A stretch of DNA of 64,000 nt from Pleurotus djamor (taxonomy: Eukaryota > Basidiomycota > Agaricomycetes > Agaricales > Pleurotaceae): NCBI GenBank assembly GCA_029747585.1, contig JAPEVF010000150.1:25373-89372 (forward strand), in the 5' to 3' direction. The position numbers and the translations under genes are program-made. Position 1 is the first letter of the stretch. Each line of letters opens with the position of its first letter. This document shows positions 50,205-62,722 of this stretch, in pieces. A model generated the notes under the pieces. It did not search any database. It was not told where the DNA came from and saw only the letters and a program-made list of their open reading frames with translations.

Positions 50205-50807
50205 ATGCGTCGTAATCCTGACGACTACGTTTTCTTCTGGACTACCGCCCATGTCAAGTGAGTGAACTGCCTGCGAACATGACCGTTTACTGATCTTATC
50301 AGTGGTTGGGCTTCACAATGGTTCCCCGCACCATTTACAGTTGAACTGGAATGGAATGGATCTCCACAGGATGTTTCGTTCCCGACCACAGAACACTGGA
50401 TGATGTTCCAAAAGGCCATGCTTTTTGGAGATACCGCCGTCGCCACAGAAGTTTTGTCAATAAAAGGAACGTCAAAAGCAGATATGACATATGTGAAGTC
50501 ACTGGGGAGACAGGTTAGCGACTTTGATGAGCAAATCTGGACAAGCAATCGCGAACGAATCGTCTTCGAGGGCAATCTGCACAAATTCAGTCAAAACGAC
50601 ACGATTCGCGAGAAGTTACTTGAGACGGGTTCAAAGCTGATAGTAGAATCGAGTCCCAGAGATCGAATATGGGGTATTGGTTACGGGGAGAATTCGGCAT
50701 TGGTGAAAACGGATGCACAATGGGGATTGAATTTACTTGGGAAGGCTCTGGTGGAAGTCAGGACTGAGCTTAGAAAGTCGCAAACTAATACAGCTAGGGA
50801 AGCATGA
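50205..50807 (+). CDS. NADAR-domain protein (YbiA-like N-glycosidase family)
   Basis: Exons 50205-50257 and 50303-50807 give 185 aa, the usual length of a single-domain NADAR. The fold is visible from start to end: FFWTTAHVNGWASQWFPAPF, the acidic helix TTEHWMMFQKAMLFGD with the conserved glutamate, SLGRQVSDFDEQIWTSNRER, EGNLHKFSQND, REKLLETGSKLIVESSPRD, IWGIGYG and the final LLGKALVEVR. Known relatives hydrolyse N-glycosidic bonds, either in riboflavin-pathway intermediates or, in some bacteria and phages, ADP-ribose linked to guanine. Which applies in fungi is not established, so substrate is left open. It converges with the G-alpha gene, with 115 bp between stops. Confidence 0.9.
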
Positions 50808-50922
50808 GTCAAGCATCTACTTCATTATTCAGATCATTATAAATTACTACGGGTTTGAGTAGGATTACAATTGATTACAGTTTATACGAATTTATAGTCT
50901 TCAAAGTGTTGCAAAGATCAGG

Positions 50923-53016
50923 TTAGACGAGGTTCATGGTTGATGTCATATGGGAGACAACGGTATGCCGAACTAAGGGGTGACATCAGTAGAATTCGCT
51001 ATGCTCATCTCAGGCTACGCACTGCTATCGAGGACGGGTCGCATGTTGGGAGGATCCTAAAAATCATCAGATCTTTATCAAATGTGAAACATGAACATCA
51101 ACGTACTATTGCACAGGTGATATGTGCATGCACCTTCCTTGTAGAGGGGGAATGCTGTCGATGTAGATTGAGGAACATCTCACGGATATCTGCGGGTGGG
51201 CTTCAGATCAGCATCCGTCCAAAAGCTGGGGCTATGAAAGGGTACTCACAGGCAGACACCGTTTCAGCGTTATTGTGCCTCGACTTGAAGCTATTGATGA
51301 AATCAACGAACCTCACGGCAGGCTTTCCGTAGGAGAGATCACCCTCAAGCTTGATTTTCAAGAGGTCGACCTTGTTCAACAGAAGGACGAAGTCCACAGA
51401 AGCGAGAAGCTTGTTTGAGCACAATGTCTGCCAGAGTAAAAGGCTATCCGTCTATGTCGAGAAGGACTGTCGGTAATCATATACGAGAGCAACATGGGGC
51501 TATTACCTACCAAACGGTTTATTGACGGGTCTTCGGCCAGTGTCTCATTGAAGGCCGACAATGAGGCAACATAGATGGCAACAGTAACTTCAATCCAATC
51601 GTAAACGTTCAACAACTAGACTCGAAAAACCGATGATCGGCTGGGATGTCGAACTTACCATCTTCGAAATATTGCGCCCAAGCCGCTGAATAAACCGAAA
51701 CCAATTAACTTCAAGGCATGCGGGAGGTTTCTCTCAAACGGAGCTACACACCTCGTTGACTCCGCCCGCCACATACGTCGTAGATGACCCACTCCTTCTC
51801 ACCGTCAGACGGCTCTATTTGGATCGGTTTCAGTGTGAATGGATTCATCCTACGAAAGTTAAAACTCACGATCTTCAAGGATCAATCGATGTTCCTCAGC
51901 GGATGGTGTGTAGACTCTAGAGCGTAAAACATCCTCTACGTGAAACAGGTCGTAAGTTCGCCGACGTTCCGTGAAATAAGGGATCCGTCAGAAAGGTGAT
52001 CAAGGGTAGATATGTCTTTAAATATCGACCCACCTGCAGTGGGGTGATACTCGGGGGCTGTAAGGCGTCGGATGTCGTCCAGAAAACTGGAGGCAACGAG
52101 GGGCTTCAATAACAAGGGAGGAAATGGAGGATAACGATGGCTTACAAGCCAGATTGGTAGGCGAGGTGAATATCGCGATCTTCAAGTGTCCTGCGTACCC
52201 ATGGATGTTCCCAAAGGCGAGACATATCTGTGCTAAGCTCTGAAAGAAGTCCTGAGGGATGATGGTAGCTTGTACGTGTTGTGGCGTCGGAGGCGTGATA
52301 TTCCATTAGCCTCTGTTTCAGTATATCAGAGCGCAAAGATATCTCCGAGGCTCTGTGAGAAATGTCGCGTTTCCGAAGGGTGGACTCCTGTTGTTGATCG
52401 GGGAATGCTGGTGATGTAGAACAGGGAGCGGGTGTCGATGGCCGAGTAATTGTAGGGGAGCCTAAGAGAGAGGAAGGCTCAGACGGACGTACGTCGTCCT
52501 CCAGCTGACGTTCAATGACACGGAGCTTCTGCAAGCGCGTCAGCAACTCGTGAATTTCGTCTGGCATCGTATCCGCGTCCTCCGAGGTATCGTTCGCGAG
52601 GCTCGGGCAAGGGGCAGGGAGAGATTCTAAAGCCTCTATAATTGCGATGAATGCACGGACGAGGTTGAGATGGATGATGGGTAACCATGCACGGATCTGA
52701 GACTCAAAAGTTGCTGGAGAGAACGCCATTTGAAATCCTTTGACTAACGTCGACTTTCCGCTTTCGGATGGTCCTAGAGTAGGCTCTGAGCAACTTTGAG
52801 GGTTTGTTGAACGACTTCGAACGTACCAAGTAGTAGTATCTTCGCTTTCGGTTCCTTACTCCTCTGCTTGCGTTCATCCTCCAAGGCCCGATCAATGGAC
52901 GCACTTCTTAGCTTCGCCTCCATGTCTGCTGCCAACCTAGAGCGGTCGAAGGCATTCTCTCTGAGGAGATTGAAGCTAGGCCAGATAGATTTGTCCTTTC
53001 GGTGTTGCTTGGCCAT
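50923..53016 (-). CDS. Divergent heterotrimeric G-protein alpha subunit with large helical-domain insert
   Basis: Starts MAKQHRKDKSIWPSFNLLRE; no N-terminal MGxxxS myristoylation signal is seen, unlike standard G-alpha. The P-loop LLGPSESGKSTLVKGFQM is intact across an intron. The helical domain carries a long Ser/Pro insert (SSLLGSPTITRPSTPAP) with flanking charged helices. Switch I reads LRSRVYTPSAEEH, not the usual RxRVKTTGI. Switch II appears as YDVCGGRSQR where DVGGQRSER is normal. Later parts are near-normal: AAWAQYFED, SAFNETLAEDPSINRL, FVLLLNKVDLLKIKL (NKxD) and a C-terminal HMTSTMNLV before TAA 50925-50923. Mushrooms carry several such expanded G-alphas beside standard ones. Receptor partner unknown; reduced GTP hydrolysis is inference. 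Eight or so introns, not all fixed. Confidence 0.85.
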
Positions 53017-54312
53017 TGATGAAAAAGTGTGAACGATGTAGTGCCTTCCAGAGGAAAATCGTAGAGGATAGAGGTCTCGAAAGAAGAGGTTTTCTAGCCG
53101 ACGATGATTCAGCTATAAATGCAGTTGGAATGAAAGGAACGATTTATTTTCCCCATGCGTCGGATCCCATGTCCCTCAAACATCAGAGTACACGCGCTCG
53201 AACCTGACGTCCAAGGCCTGAAGGGTGTTTCAAGTAGGGTCGATCGAAGTGGGTTTTTCCCTCTGTCCCTGGTCCGTCCCAACACCTTGGGCTTCCGTCA
53301 TATACGTATTGGATTAGACTAAATTTTGAATTGAAGCCGTCGTCAAGGATACAACACCTATAAGTAAAGTTTACTCAACGCCCACAGTGTATGTATACTC
53401 GAGGGGTCGGGTATGACTCCCCTGCCTGAAAATTTCGCGGGCGTTACATATGTTTTGGGTGGAGCTAGCAAATTTTCGTACATGAGCAACTCCATAATCA
53501 GACTCACCTGCAGTCGAATCTTCAAGCTTCACAGCTAAGTAACCAAGCCGAGGCTGCAGAAATTTGAGCCTACATCAACATCCCGAACTTACTTGGAAGT
53601 AGATGGTGTCATCGCCACTGGTCATGGCCATCCGAACGTCAACGGCGTTCCAATGGAAATTGCGAAGAAACGGAGCACATGGTACCGGACCGAGCCCACG
53701 GAGCGCCCGCCGCAAGGCAACATCAAAAAATCCACCACCTCGTCGATACTCGACGCACGAGGTGGGAACAACGTCACCGTATTTTGTGCAACATGAGTAT
53801 GTAACATGTACACTATGTACTCGATCAATATACAACCCAAAGGATGGAAAAATAATGGGGACAAAAGCAACATGACGGAAGACCTGACAATGACAAGAGA
53901 GAATGAAGAGTTGAATGCGGATCCGGGGATAGGGAAATCATGAAACGTGAGAGGGAGAACAGAGACTCGGTAAGGCGATCAAGAGCAAACGGAAATGGAT
54001 GTACAAAGGGAGAACATACTTAAGACGAATAATAGAGAATAGAGACGGAGAAAAGAAGTAGGTCGATGTTAAGGTAATGCAAGAAAAAGATAGTATCATG
54101 TGTATGTGCAGAGGCGTGAGATAGCATGAGCAGAAGCGGATGGACGGACGAAACGGACAGGGAAAAGATGTAGAAAATAATGTGTGTGCGCAGATGACAA
54201 AGGGAAGTGGGTGACAAAGTGATGTAGAGGATGTCCGAAGTGATCAAAAGGCGAGGAAATAATACCATCATCTTGACACAGAAAGCGTTGCGGTTGAGTG
54301 AGAATAAATAAG
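53017..54312. other. Intergenic with a possible unassigned minus-strand exon
   Basis: Between the G-alpha start and the LARP gene's end. A minus-strand stretch near 53585-53690 reads RNFHWNAVDVRMAMTSGDD followed by a GTAAGT donor and looks coding, but I could not join it to other exons or name it. Region 54020-54310 is probably the LARP 3' UTR. Confidence 0.3.
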
Positions 54313-57300
54313 TCATGTTTGTCGGCGGTCTGGCGACCATCGTTGGGATTCGTCGTCAATAACGAATACGACGTCCTCTTCTTCATCTTCATCATCGACG
54401 TCCCCTTCGTTATCGTCGTGGACATCGTGACTGTGTGACGAAGACTTGGCTGGCTGAGCGAGAGGTTCGGCTGCCTCAATCAGGCTCGGTGTGGCACCAG
54501 GGAGCACAAACTGCTCCCAATCCCGCATCCGAACCCAGTCCTCGCGAACTTCAACAATTGAGGAGAGAATAAGAACGTCTCGGACGAGATTGATATCCGC
54601 AGTAAGCGCCATTACGCGCTTGAAAGAGGCAAACACAGAGATAGGTATCCAACCTCTGGAGTCCATCTGGGCGAACTCGTCAAACAAACGTATAGGCAGT
54701 GAAAAGTGGGAAGACACATACCTGCTGCCTTAAATAAAAGTCCTTGCTCATGTTTTGAGGGCTCATGTAGTATTCCATTTGCCCAAGCAAATAACGTCGA
54801 ACCAAGTCCAAGGGGAAGCCAATGTGTGTGATGGGTTCAGGAACTGGCGGTGTCGCATGTATCGGGCCAGCTGGAGGGGGTAAAGGTTGTTGAGGTTGGG
54901 GAATGTAGGTCTCATATCCACCGGGAGGGACAGGAGGTACGAAGTTGATCGGGGATTGGTGCTGAGGTACTTGAGGGGGGTAGTAACCGTTGGGAATGTC
55001 GTTATAGGTCATCAGCTGCTGGTAGTGATGAGGGGGAGTGACCTGGAGAGGGGGCTGTCTGGTGGATGGACCGTGGAACGATGCTCTAGCTCGATGATTA
55101 CCGCGATACCCTCCCCGTCCCCGGCGTCCGTTGTACCCACCTCTGTCATACCCATAACCAGTGCCATATGAANCCCCTCCTTGGACGTCCGGTATACCCG
55201 TTCAACTCACCATTCTCTCTATCCCTCACACCACCTCTTCCACCCCTCTCAACCTCATTCTCATCCCGCCACCGGGCCCGATCATCTCTGAAGTCTTGCT
55301 CACGAGGCCTATCTCGCATCATTGGTTCCTCTTGCACATAGAGCGGATACCCATTGTTGGCGATCATTCCGAAACCATACCCAAAGTTCTTCACAGCAAA
55401 CTCTTCGCCAAGAGCGGCATCATAATCAACCGGGGGTGGTTGATGATCAGTCGCAATCATGTTCGGGGTAGGCTGAAGGTCCAGAGGTAAAGGTGGCAAC
55501 TTCAAACCTGTTGTACTTGGAGTTTCGAGCACCAGCTGGCTGTCAGTATCGGTTTCTGACTGAGGCGGAAGGGCGTTGGTCGTGCCAAATTGCCATTTCG
55601 TCTCTGTGCCATCCGTCAAGTCAACGACATCTTTATCAGCTTGGGTAGTGTTCTCCGCCAACTGGGATGTGCCTTGCTTCATTGCCGTAGAAGATAGCGA
55701 CGCATCAGATAGAGAATGACCTGATCTTGTACGAGAACGCATCCGTGGCGGAGCGGGATCGTTAGGCGAGACGCCTATGGTAAATGCAGTGAATGCACTG
55801 CGGAGTTGATCAGAGGCATCTGGTTGAGAAGTTGCCTCCTTACGCGAAGACTGACTGGAACTAGATGAGGGGGTCGTCCTAGCAGGTGGGCCAGGACTAA
55901 GAGGGTTATTGACGTCGTGAATGTCGATACTCCCGAAGATAACGCAAGCTGAGGGTTCAGAAGAACGACCATTGGCTTGATGAGCAACAGAACCTATGAG
56001 CACTGTTCGCACATCACGGTATCCAGCGACGGGTTGTGACTCTTCAGGTGGAGGGGGATGGTCAATCATAGTCGGCGGAGGCAGTTGTACTTGAATTGCT
56101 TCATCAGGGGAAAGGCTCGACGGTCGCGGGTCGATAGGTTGAGAGTGCGGAGCGATATGAACAGGGATGTGAGGCGGGGCGTAGGGCATCATGGGTGGAG
56201 CGTAAGGTGGACTCTGCGTGCCTGGCATGGCAAACCCATGGCCATTCCAATATGGGTATGGAGGGCCTTGAGCGTATTCAGACATACCACCATACAGATG
56301 GGGGTACATCGGGGAGTACGCGCCGGGGTATGCAGACGGAGGTTGGGTAGGTGGGGGAATAGGACTATGATTCAAGCTGTGGCTATGGCTATGGTTGGGA
56401 TTCGAAGGAGGGTAGCGGTTGGGTCCACCGGGTGGAAGGCCATACAAGTTCGCCATAGGAGAGTGGCGGAATGGAGAGGAAGAGCCCTGCTGACTAGGCG
56501 TTTGTTGGCGGGGAAGTCCCGGATACGGCGGGATCCCAGGTCCATGGTTGGGATAATAGGGTGATCCAGAGACAGGAATGGGGCCGTAAAGTGGTGTGGG
56601 GTAAGAGAGAGGATGTGAGCCAGAGGTATCAACATAAAGGAGTGGCTGAGGAGAATCTAAGCGTGGCTGCATTGTAGCAAGCTGGGCGGGAGGAGGGAGA
56701 AGGGGAGAATTTGTATTATTATTAGACACACCCACGGCGTGATTGACCCCAGCAGCCCCAGCAACACCATTCAATCCGAGTGAGTCTTCCTCTAATTTTC
56801 TTCCAGTACGCGCGAAACGCGGGCTCGACTGAGCGCTGGTAGCACGGCTGGCCATGCGAGAATGAGCCGCCGAATTCTTTCCAGACTGGTTCCGACTTGA
56901 CACCTGCGAACCAAGTTGGGAAGGGTTTTGAGAGCTCGGTACGCTTCCTGCAGTCGACAAACCAGGCTGATTTTGGCGTGGCGGAGAGGGACGTGACGCG
57001 TTCGTGGCTTGATGCCGAGACTGNGAGCGGCCGTGCTGCTTGCGNTTTTGCGTGGCAGCAGCATCAGCTGCCGCTTGCAGCTCGGAAGCGGGGATGGGGA
57101 CCCATTTAGGTTTGTCGCCGGCTATATAATTCAAAACATACCCCGGGTGAGTTCAAGGGAAATGGGAAGATCACTTAAATGAAGGAAGGCTGTATAGGTC
57201 GTATCTCGCGCACTCTGACGGAGAACTAAGGGGAAGGGACGAGTGCCTCGCCTGAAAGGATGATAGACTTGTGTAAGGGTAGTGAAACATACCTTTCTTT

Positions 57301-57971
57301 GGTGTAGTTGGCTCGATTTCCTTTGCCCCTCCGTTGATACTTGGTGAAGCCTCCACTGATTTACCAACTTCTGGCCAGCTCTCCTGATAGTTCGTAGGCG
57401 CAGGTGTTTTGGACACACTTTTCGGAACGCGAACAATAAATGGATCCTCTTCCGTGGATAATGGTGATGGTGGTCGGAAGCTGAGTGATGCAGGTTCTGA
57501 GGACGATGGTACGGGATTGTTGAGGGTGGACGATGATGCCGTTGATATCACAGTTATCGATTTGGAGGCCATTTGCTCTTTACGACGATCCCAAACGTTT
57601 TCCGGCAGTGCTTTGCTTGATGAGGGCGTGGATGATGGGGGTGGTGGTATTGACGGTGGTTGAGGGATGGCAGATGTCGACGTGGGCGAAGATATGTTGT
57701 CAATTACTTTGTTCCCTCCGCCGTTCATGGGTCCCTGAGTCTGATTTCTTGTACTCGGGCCCGCTGTTGGCACAGCCGAGACATCGATGTTCGAAAGGTT
57801 CGTCGTGGATTTACTTGGAGGTGCGAGCGACGTGGATTGGGCGAGAGATGTCGATGGGGCGAGGGGGTTCGGCTGGCGAGCAGTGTTGGGGGATTTGATA
57901 CCTTGAGCTTTCTTTGCATGCTCTGCATAAGAAAGAGGTGGGGCTTTTGTCGACGCAGCAGAGGCTACCAT
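54313..57971 (-). CDS. La-motif RNA-binding protein, LARP1/Sro9-Slf1 type
   Basis: About 1,100 aa. The N-terminus is APPLSYAEHAKKAQGIKSP followed by KALPENVWDRRKEQMA, a short block shared by fungal LARP1-like proteins. A very long Pro/Ser/Tyr-rich disordered middle follows, then an RGG-type patch (GYDRGGYNGRRGRGGYRG). The La motif lies near the C-terminus: DLVRRYLLGQMEYYMSPQNM, DFYLRQQMDSRGWIPISVFA, INLVRDVLILSSIVEV, DWVRMRDWEQFVLP. The intron at about 54664-54722 splits the motif. An acidic tail ends in TGA 54315-54313. Such proteins bind mRNA and ribosomes and modulate translation. N at 55173 breaks the frame, and dropping it restores RPRRGSYGTGYGYD; Ns at 57024 and 57045 are substitutions. 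The ATG at 57971 is the first in frame. Confidence 0.88.
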
Positions 57972-58565
57972 CGGTTTCAAAATATCGCTGTGGTCGTAAG
58001 CTAGCTAGTCGTTGCGCGTCCAAATAGGATAGGGAGCTCCGCAAGGCGTTGTTACGAGCGAAAGGGACGCTGTGGGATAGGTACGAGGAGGAGAAGAGGA
58101 GAGGGGACTCTGAGGGCAAGACGAGAAATGACAGTGAGTCCCACCTTTTTAAGTTCACACGTTATAGCGCCCGATTGACGCGCACCTTGTGGCCCAAAAA
58201 TACGGACAATGAATTTGAATTTCGTGCCAGTGTTGCGTAGCCCTTGCTGTAAAGCTTGTCCAGTATAGGTCGCAGAGATTTGATAGGGATATCTATGCAG
58301 GTCAAACGGAGAGTAGGCGCGATTAAACTCCTTGACAAATAGCTCACAAATCCGAAGGCAGGATTCCAATCATATAGACTTGCCGAGGCACATTTTCTTT
58401 AATTTTTCCATCAAGAGAAATTTATGTATCGCTTGGAACTACTTTGCTGTACGCGGGTGCTAGGCGACGATGAGGTTACACTCCAATCCTGTTTACAGGA
58501 GCACCCTACTAAGCCCCTGAACGCCTGGGACGAGCGCTTTGCAGTGTTGGCTTGGCATTGTGGTA
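57972..58565. promoter_or_regulatory. Divergent promoter region, LARP / methionine aminopeptidase
   Basis: Two genes of the translation apparatus start away from each other across 594 bp. An untranslated leader or a small upstream ORF (58424-58639, overlapping the MetAP1 start in another frame) may belong to the aminopeptidase transcript. No named element found. Confidence 0.35.
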
Positions 58566-60405
58566 ATGTCTGTCCTCTGCCAAAGCTCCGCTTGCCCAAA
58601 TGGCAACCCACCGTCCAAGCTAGAGTGCCCTTCGTGTAACAAGTGGGTAATATAAAAGACTTGCGCAACTTCTGCTGATTTCCTCCGCAGGCTCGGTATC
58701 CAAGGGTCATTTTTCTGTGGACAACCATGTTTTAAAGCTGGATGTAAGTATGATCCCACAGGCTTCTTGGGACTCAATTCTGACGCGAACTTTCTAGGGG
58801 TACGCAAAGGTTTTCTGTGCCTGAACGTCGACTCTGACTGTCAATGTGTGCAGAAAGTGCACAAGTTAATCCATGACATCGTACAAAAGGGCGCCGCAGG
58901 CCAAGCCCCAGGTGCCGTTTGCTTTCGTTCCTTTTGGCTCGAAGGCACTCATTGTCCCACTTCCTAGATGGAACGTATAACCCATTCCCCGATTTCTCAT
59001 ATACCGGCACCGTACGACCTGTCTATCCTCTTTCGGCACGACGCACTCTACCCACCCATATCCAACGGCCAGATTATGCTGAAACTGGTATGAAACATCG
59101 CGCAGCGTTTTCAATGGAATTTATTCATTAACGTGGCCACAAGGTACCCCTCATTCTGAGATCAAAGCCCGTGGACAACCTCCGCGCATTCTGAGTGCCG
59201 AGGAACAAGCGAAGATGAGAAAAGTCTGCAGAGTAAGCAAACGCCTCTCCTCCTAGCGTGATCCCATTTCACAGTCGTGTTATAGCTAGGTAGAGAGGTT
59301 CTTGACCTCGCAGCCTCTCATATACGCCCGGGAATTACCACAGACGAGATAGATGAAATCGTACATAATGCTTGCATCGAGCGCAATGCATATCCATCGC
59401 CTCTCAACTATAACAACTTCCCGAAATCAGTCTGCACGTACGCTTCCCCGACTATGATCTGGGAATCATGAGTTGATCGCCCGCCCACAGTTCCGTCAAC
59501 GAAGTCATCTGCCACGGCATTCCAGATAAATACAAATTGAAGGAAGGCGATATCATCAATATCGGCAAGTCCCTTAGCCCATCGCACCGTGTACACACGA
59601 AGCTAACAACTAAGGCTCAGACGTATCATTGTACCATGATGGTTTGGACTTCCCGCGATCCCTCCTCTGCCACCGCTTATTAACTCGTCGACAGGATTCC
59701 ACAGCGACCTCAACGAGACCTATCCAGTCGGAAAAATCGACGAAGAATCCCGAAAGCTCCTTCGTGTCGCCCGAGAATGCTTAGACGATGCCATCGCCAT
59801 GTGCAAACCGGGTGCATTATTCCGTGACGTTGGCAAAGTTATGTGCGTTCTAATTTCTCCATTCTTTGTTTCCGCCCCTACTTTGACTCTATTGTTAATG
59901 CAACCCGGTTCATTCCAGCGAACCCAAGGCAAGAGCTGCCGGCTGCTCGACTGTCCGGGATTACACAGGACACGGAACCAATGACCTATTCCATGGCCCT
60001 CCAAATCATATTCCCCATTACGCCAAGAATAAGGCTACTGGCACAATGAAACCTGGAATGGTATGTATCTCCCCGTGCATCATCGGATCACAAGGCTAAC
60101 GCCCCGTACCTTCCAGTGCTTTACGATCGAACCGGTCAGTCTCATAGTCCGCAAACCCCTTCTACTGTTCACCTCGACGTCCGGTTGCATAGATGATTAA
60201 TTTAGGTAGCAAATGGGAAACCCTTCATTGGCCAGATAATTGGACAGCAACGACCGTTGATGGGAAACGGAGTGCTCAGTTTGAGGAGACCCTTCTGTGA
60301 GTCTTATTCCCCTAGATTGATTACTCGTGCTTCAAGCTCACCTCTCGCAGCATCACGGATACTGGCGTCGAGATACTTACCGCAGGTGCAAAGAGGGAAT
60401 TCTGA
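58566..60405 (+). CDS. map1: Methionine aminopeptidase type 1
   Basis: Removes the initiator methionine from new proteins, bound at the ribosome exit. The N-terminal zinc finger is present: [37 protein letters not shown] and [15 protein letters not shown] linker ([20 protein letters not shown]) leads to [20 protein letters not shown] and the pita-bread catalytic domain: [40 protein letters not shown] with two metal aspartates, [14 protein letters not shown] with the histidine, CFTIEPMI and [15 protein letters not shown] with the two glutamates. All five metal ligands are in place. One intron (59565-59620) uses a GC donor: ATCG|GCAAGT to CTCAG, needed to make INIDVSLY. About nine introns. TGA at 60403-60405. 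Confidence 0.94.
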
Positions 60406-60892
60406 GCTTTTCTATGTACCTAACTCCGCATTCTTGGTTAGCTCTCTCTAAGACATCATCTAGCGTACTAATCGTCGCAACAAAGCCTTATTTTCAGCGA
60501 CATACTTATCCATTCAGCGACAGTTATCGTCTTCCGGCCTATTCGAAAGTTTCTCTAACACAAACATCAAGGATCAGTTATATTGGACGGCTTTCTTTTT
60601 GATCAGCTTTGAGTACCCTTCTCGTCAAGACTATGTATTGGATATATTGATATCAGCACCCTCCAAACGAACTGACCACGATTCCGAGAATGAGACCCAC
60701 GACACCGTCCGGGACGCTTCCTGGAGCAGTGCAGGGGCCTCAGGGGTATATGGGGCACAGTTGGATTGAACCAAGTGGATTTTACTCGTATATTGGGCAA
60801 GTATGTCCATCCCTGAGATGTAAGGATTCTTTATTGCAAGCTATCAGGTCGAATTTAGCACTACCAATGCAAGTGCATTATTCATTATAGTT
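60406..60892. other. Convergent 3' spacer
   Basis: About 490 bp between the stops of the aminopeptidase and the MFS transporter. No further gene seen. Confidence 0.4.
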
Positions 60893-62722
60893 TCAGATGT
60901 ACTGAGTACCTCGGTTCCGAGCAATGATCATGCGAGACGCTAAAGCGCACAAGAACCCGACGAATATAGAGACCTGGTAGTAGGCATTTCATTAGTACAT
61001 TTTCCAAGACTAGTTCCAAGTCGAACGCACACCACTGAAGGTGATTGGCCTCCACCACGGAAAAGTGGTGCCAAGCAATGCACCGTCGATGGGATTTCCA
61101 GCAAGGGACCCAAATCCAGTGACAAAGAATGAGATTCCAAAGCGAATCCTATCCTCAGAAGTTAAGTGACTACAATGAACTTGGGGCTTGATGGAGGCGC
61201 GACATACCCAATTTCATTCGGATGTTTCGCAAGCGAAGCGATGCAAGGGCCGGCTAGTGTCAGGACTGTGTGTACGGCTAAGCAGTGAAAGACGAATGAC
61301 GGCTAGCGAGGTGACTTACACGCGCCCGACGATAATCCATAGAGAACAGCGAAGATCATTGAGCCCGCGACCGATTTTATGCCGAAGAGGGCAAAGATCA
61401 AGACGGCATTAGCGAACACAGCGGGAACAACAACATTGAAAGGTCCATAACGATCTGCGAGAATCCCCGGGATGAGGCGACCAAAAATACCCGCTCCATT
61501 CATTACGGCCAGCTGATTGCCGCGAAGGTTAGAAATTGCAATATAACGTTGAACAATCTCGAACGCGCTCACGGTATAGAAGGCAATGTCGCGGTCAACA
61601 CCATGGAGGATGGAGAAGAGTTGAAGGTAGAAATCTGGATCAATGGGTTGTGAGTCGCTACCGGATCTGATTTTGAGTCATGGACCTACAAGGAAAGAAT
61701 AGTCCGAGGGTAATGAACAAAGAGCTGTCAACGGCTTAGAGGTTAGATAAACTTGGCTGCTAGCGCCATGATTGGTTGAAGTGACTTGCCCGAATATAGT
61801 GAACATGAAAGGAACGTCGCTAAAGATGGCTTTCAGCGATGGCTTCTCACCGTGTTCCTTGATAGAAGGGTTGTCGCTTATGAGGAAATTCGCTATGATC
61901 AACAGTCCGAGGCAGAGGAATGCAGAGGCGCGGACACCCCACGCAAACCCTGCCGAACTCTTGAAGAGCTGGTTGAGCATGATCGGGAAGATGATGCCTC
62001 CAATCGATGAACCTGGGTAGAAACCTTCACGCGTGGTTTCCTTTGAGATGCGGGCATATCAGTGCTCACCCGTGACTACGAGTGACATCGCGAAGGCTCT
62101 ATGCTTCTTCCAATGGTGATTCTGGACTGCCACCGAGGGCACATATAGCATGCCGGATCCAATCCCAAGCCCCAATCCTTGAGATAACCAGAGCTGGTAG
62201 TATTTATCAGGATGCGCCGGTGATACCATGAACAAACTGGCAATGCCATCGGGTCAGGAAATTGAATGGTCATGATCACGGGGCGGGATATCTTACGAGA
62301 ATACAAAGATGACGGAGCCGGCTAAAGTGGTTTGTCGAAAATAACCCTTGTCAAGTAGTCTCCCAGCTGGGAGGCCGATGCAAAAGAGGAGGAATAGATG
62401 AGTCGATCCGATCCAGCTGACATTTGAAGCGGACGCTGCGTGAGAGCGAGTATAGACATCCTGGTATACGCCGAAGGCGTTCGAATACCCAAAGGTGACG
62501 GTGGTGATTAATATCCTTTGTAACGTAATGCAAAGTCATACTAAGATCGGACGCTTTCAGGGAGAGAGATGGCACTCACCCTCCGAGGAGGGATGACCAC
62601 GACTTCCAGCCCCCGTCCAAACGCTCTGGAGAGTATTGACTAGTCAGGACTGCGTCCGCGACTTGCTTTGAAGCCGCAGGGGAACGAGGGCGTTGATAGT
62701 TTCTCTGGTAGGGAAGGGTCAT
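60893..62722 (-). CDS. MFS transporter, monocarboxylate/SLC16-like (fungal MCH type)
   Basis: A polar N-terminus (MTLPYQRNYQRPRSPAA) leads to GGWKSWSSLL and then the transmembrane array. Recognisable parts are TVTFGYSNAFGVYQDVY, SWIGSTHLFLLFCIGLPAGR (the D/R-x-G-R loop of MFS), YYQLWLSQGLGLGIGSGMLY with PSVAVQNHHWKKHRAFAMS, IGGIIFPIMLNQLF, a cytosolic loop, then GRLIPGILADRYGPFNVV, VAGSMIFAVLYGLSSGA, RIGFGISFFVTGFGSLAGNP and IFVGFLCALASRMIIARNRG before TGA 60895-60893. The gene order of helices is that of fungal monocarboxylate-transporter homologues, whose yeast members do not move lactate, so the substrate is unknown. About eight introns; no lesion seen. Confidence 0.87.
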
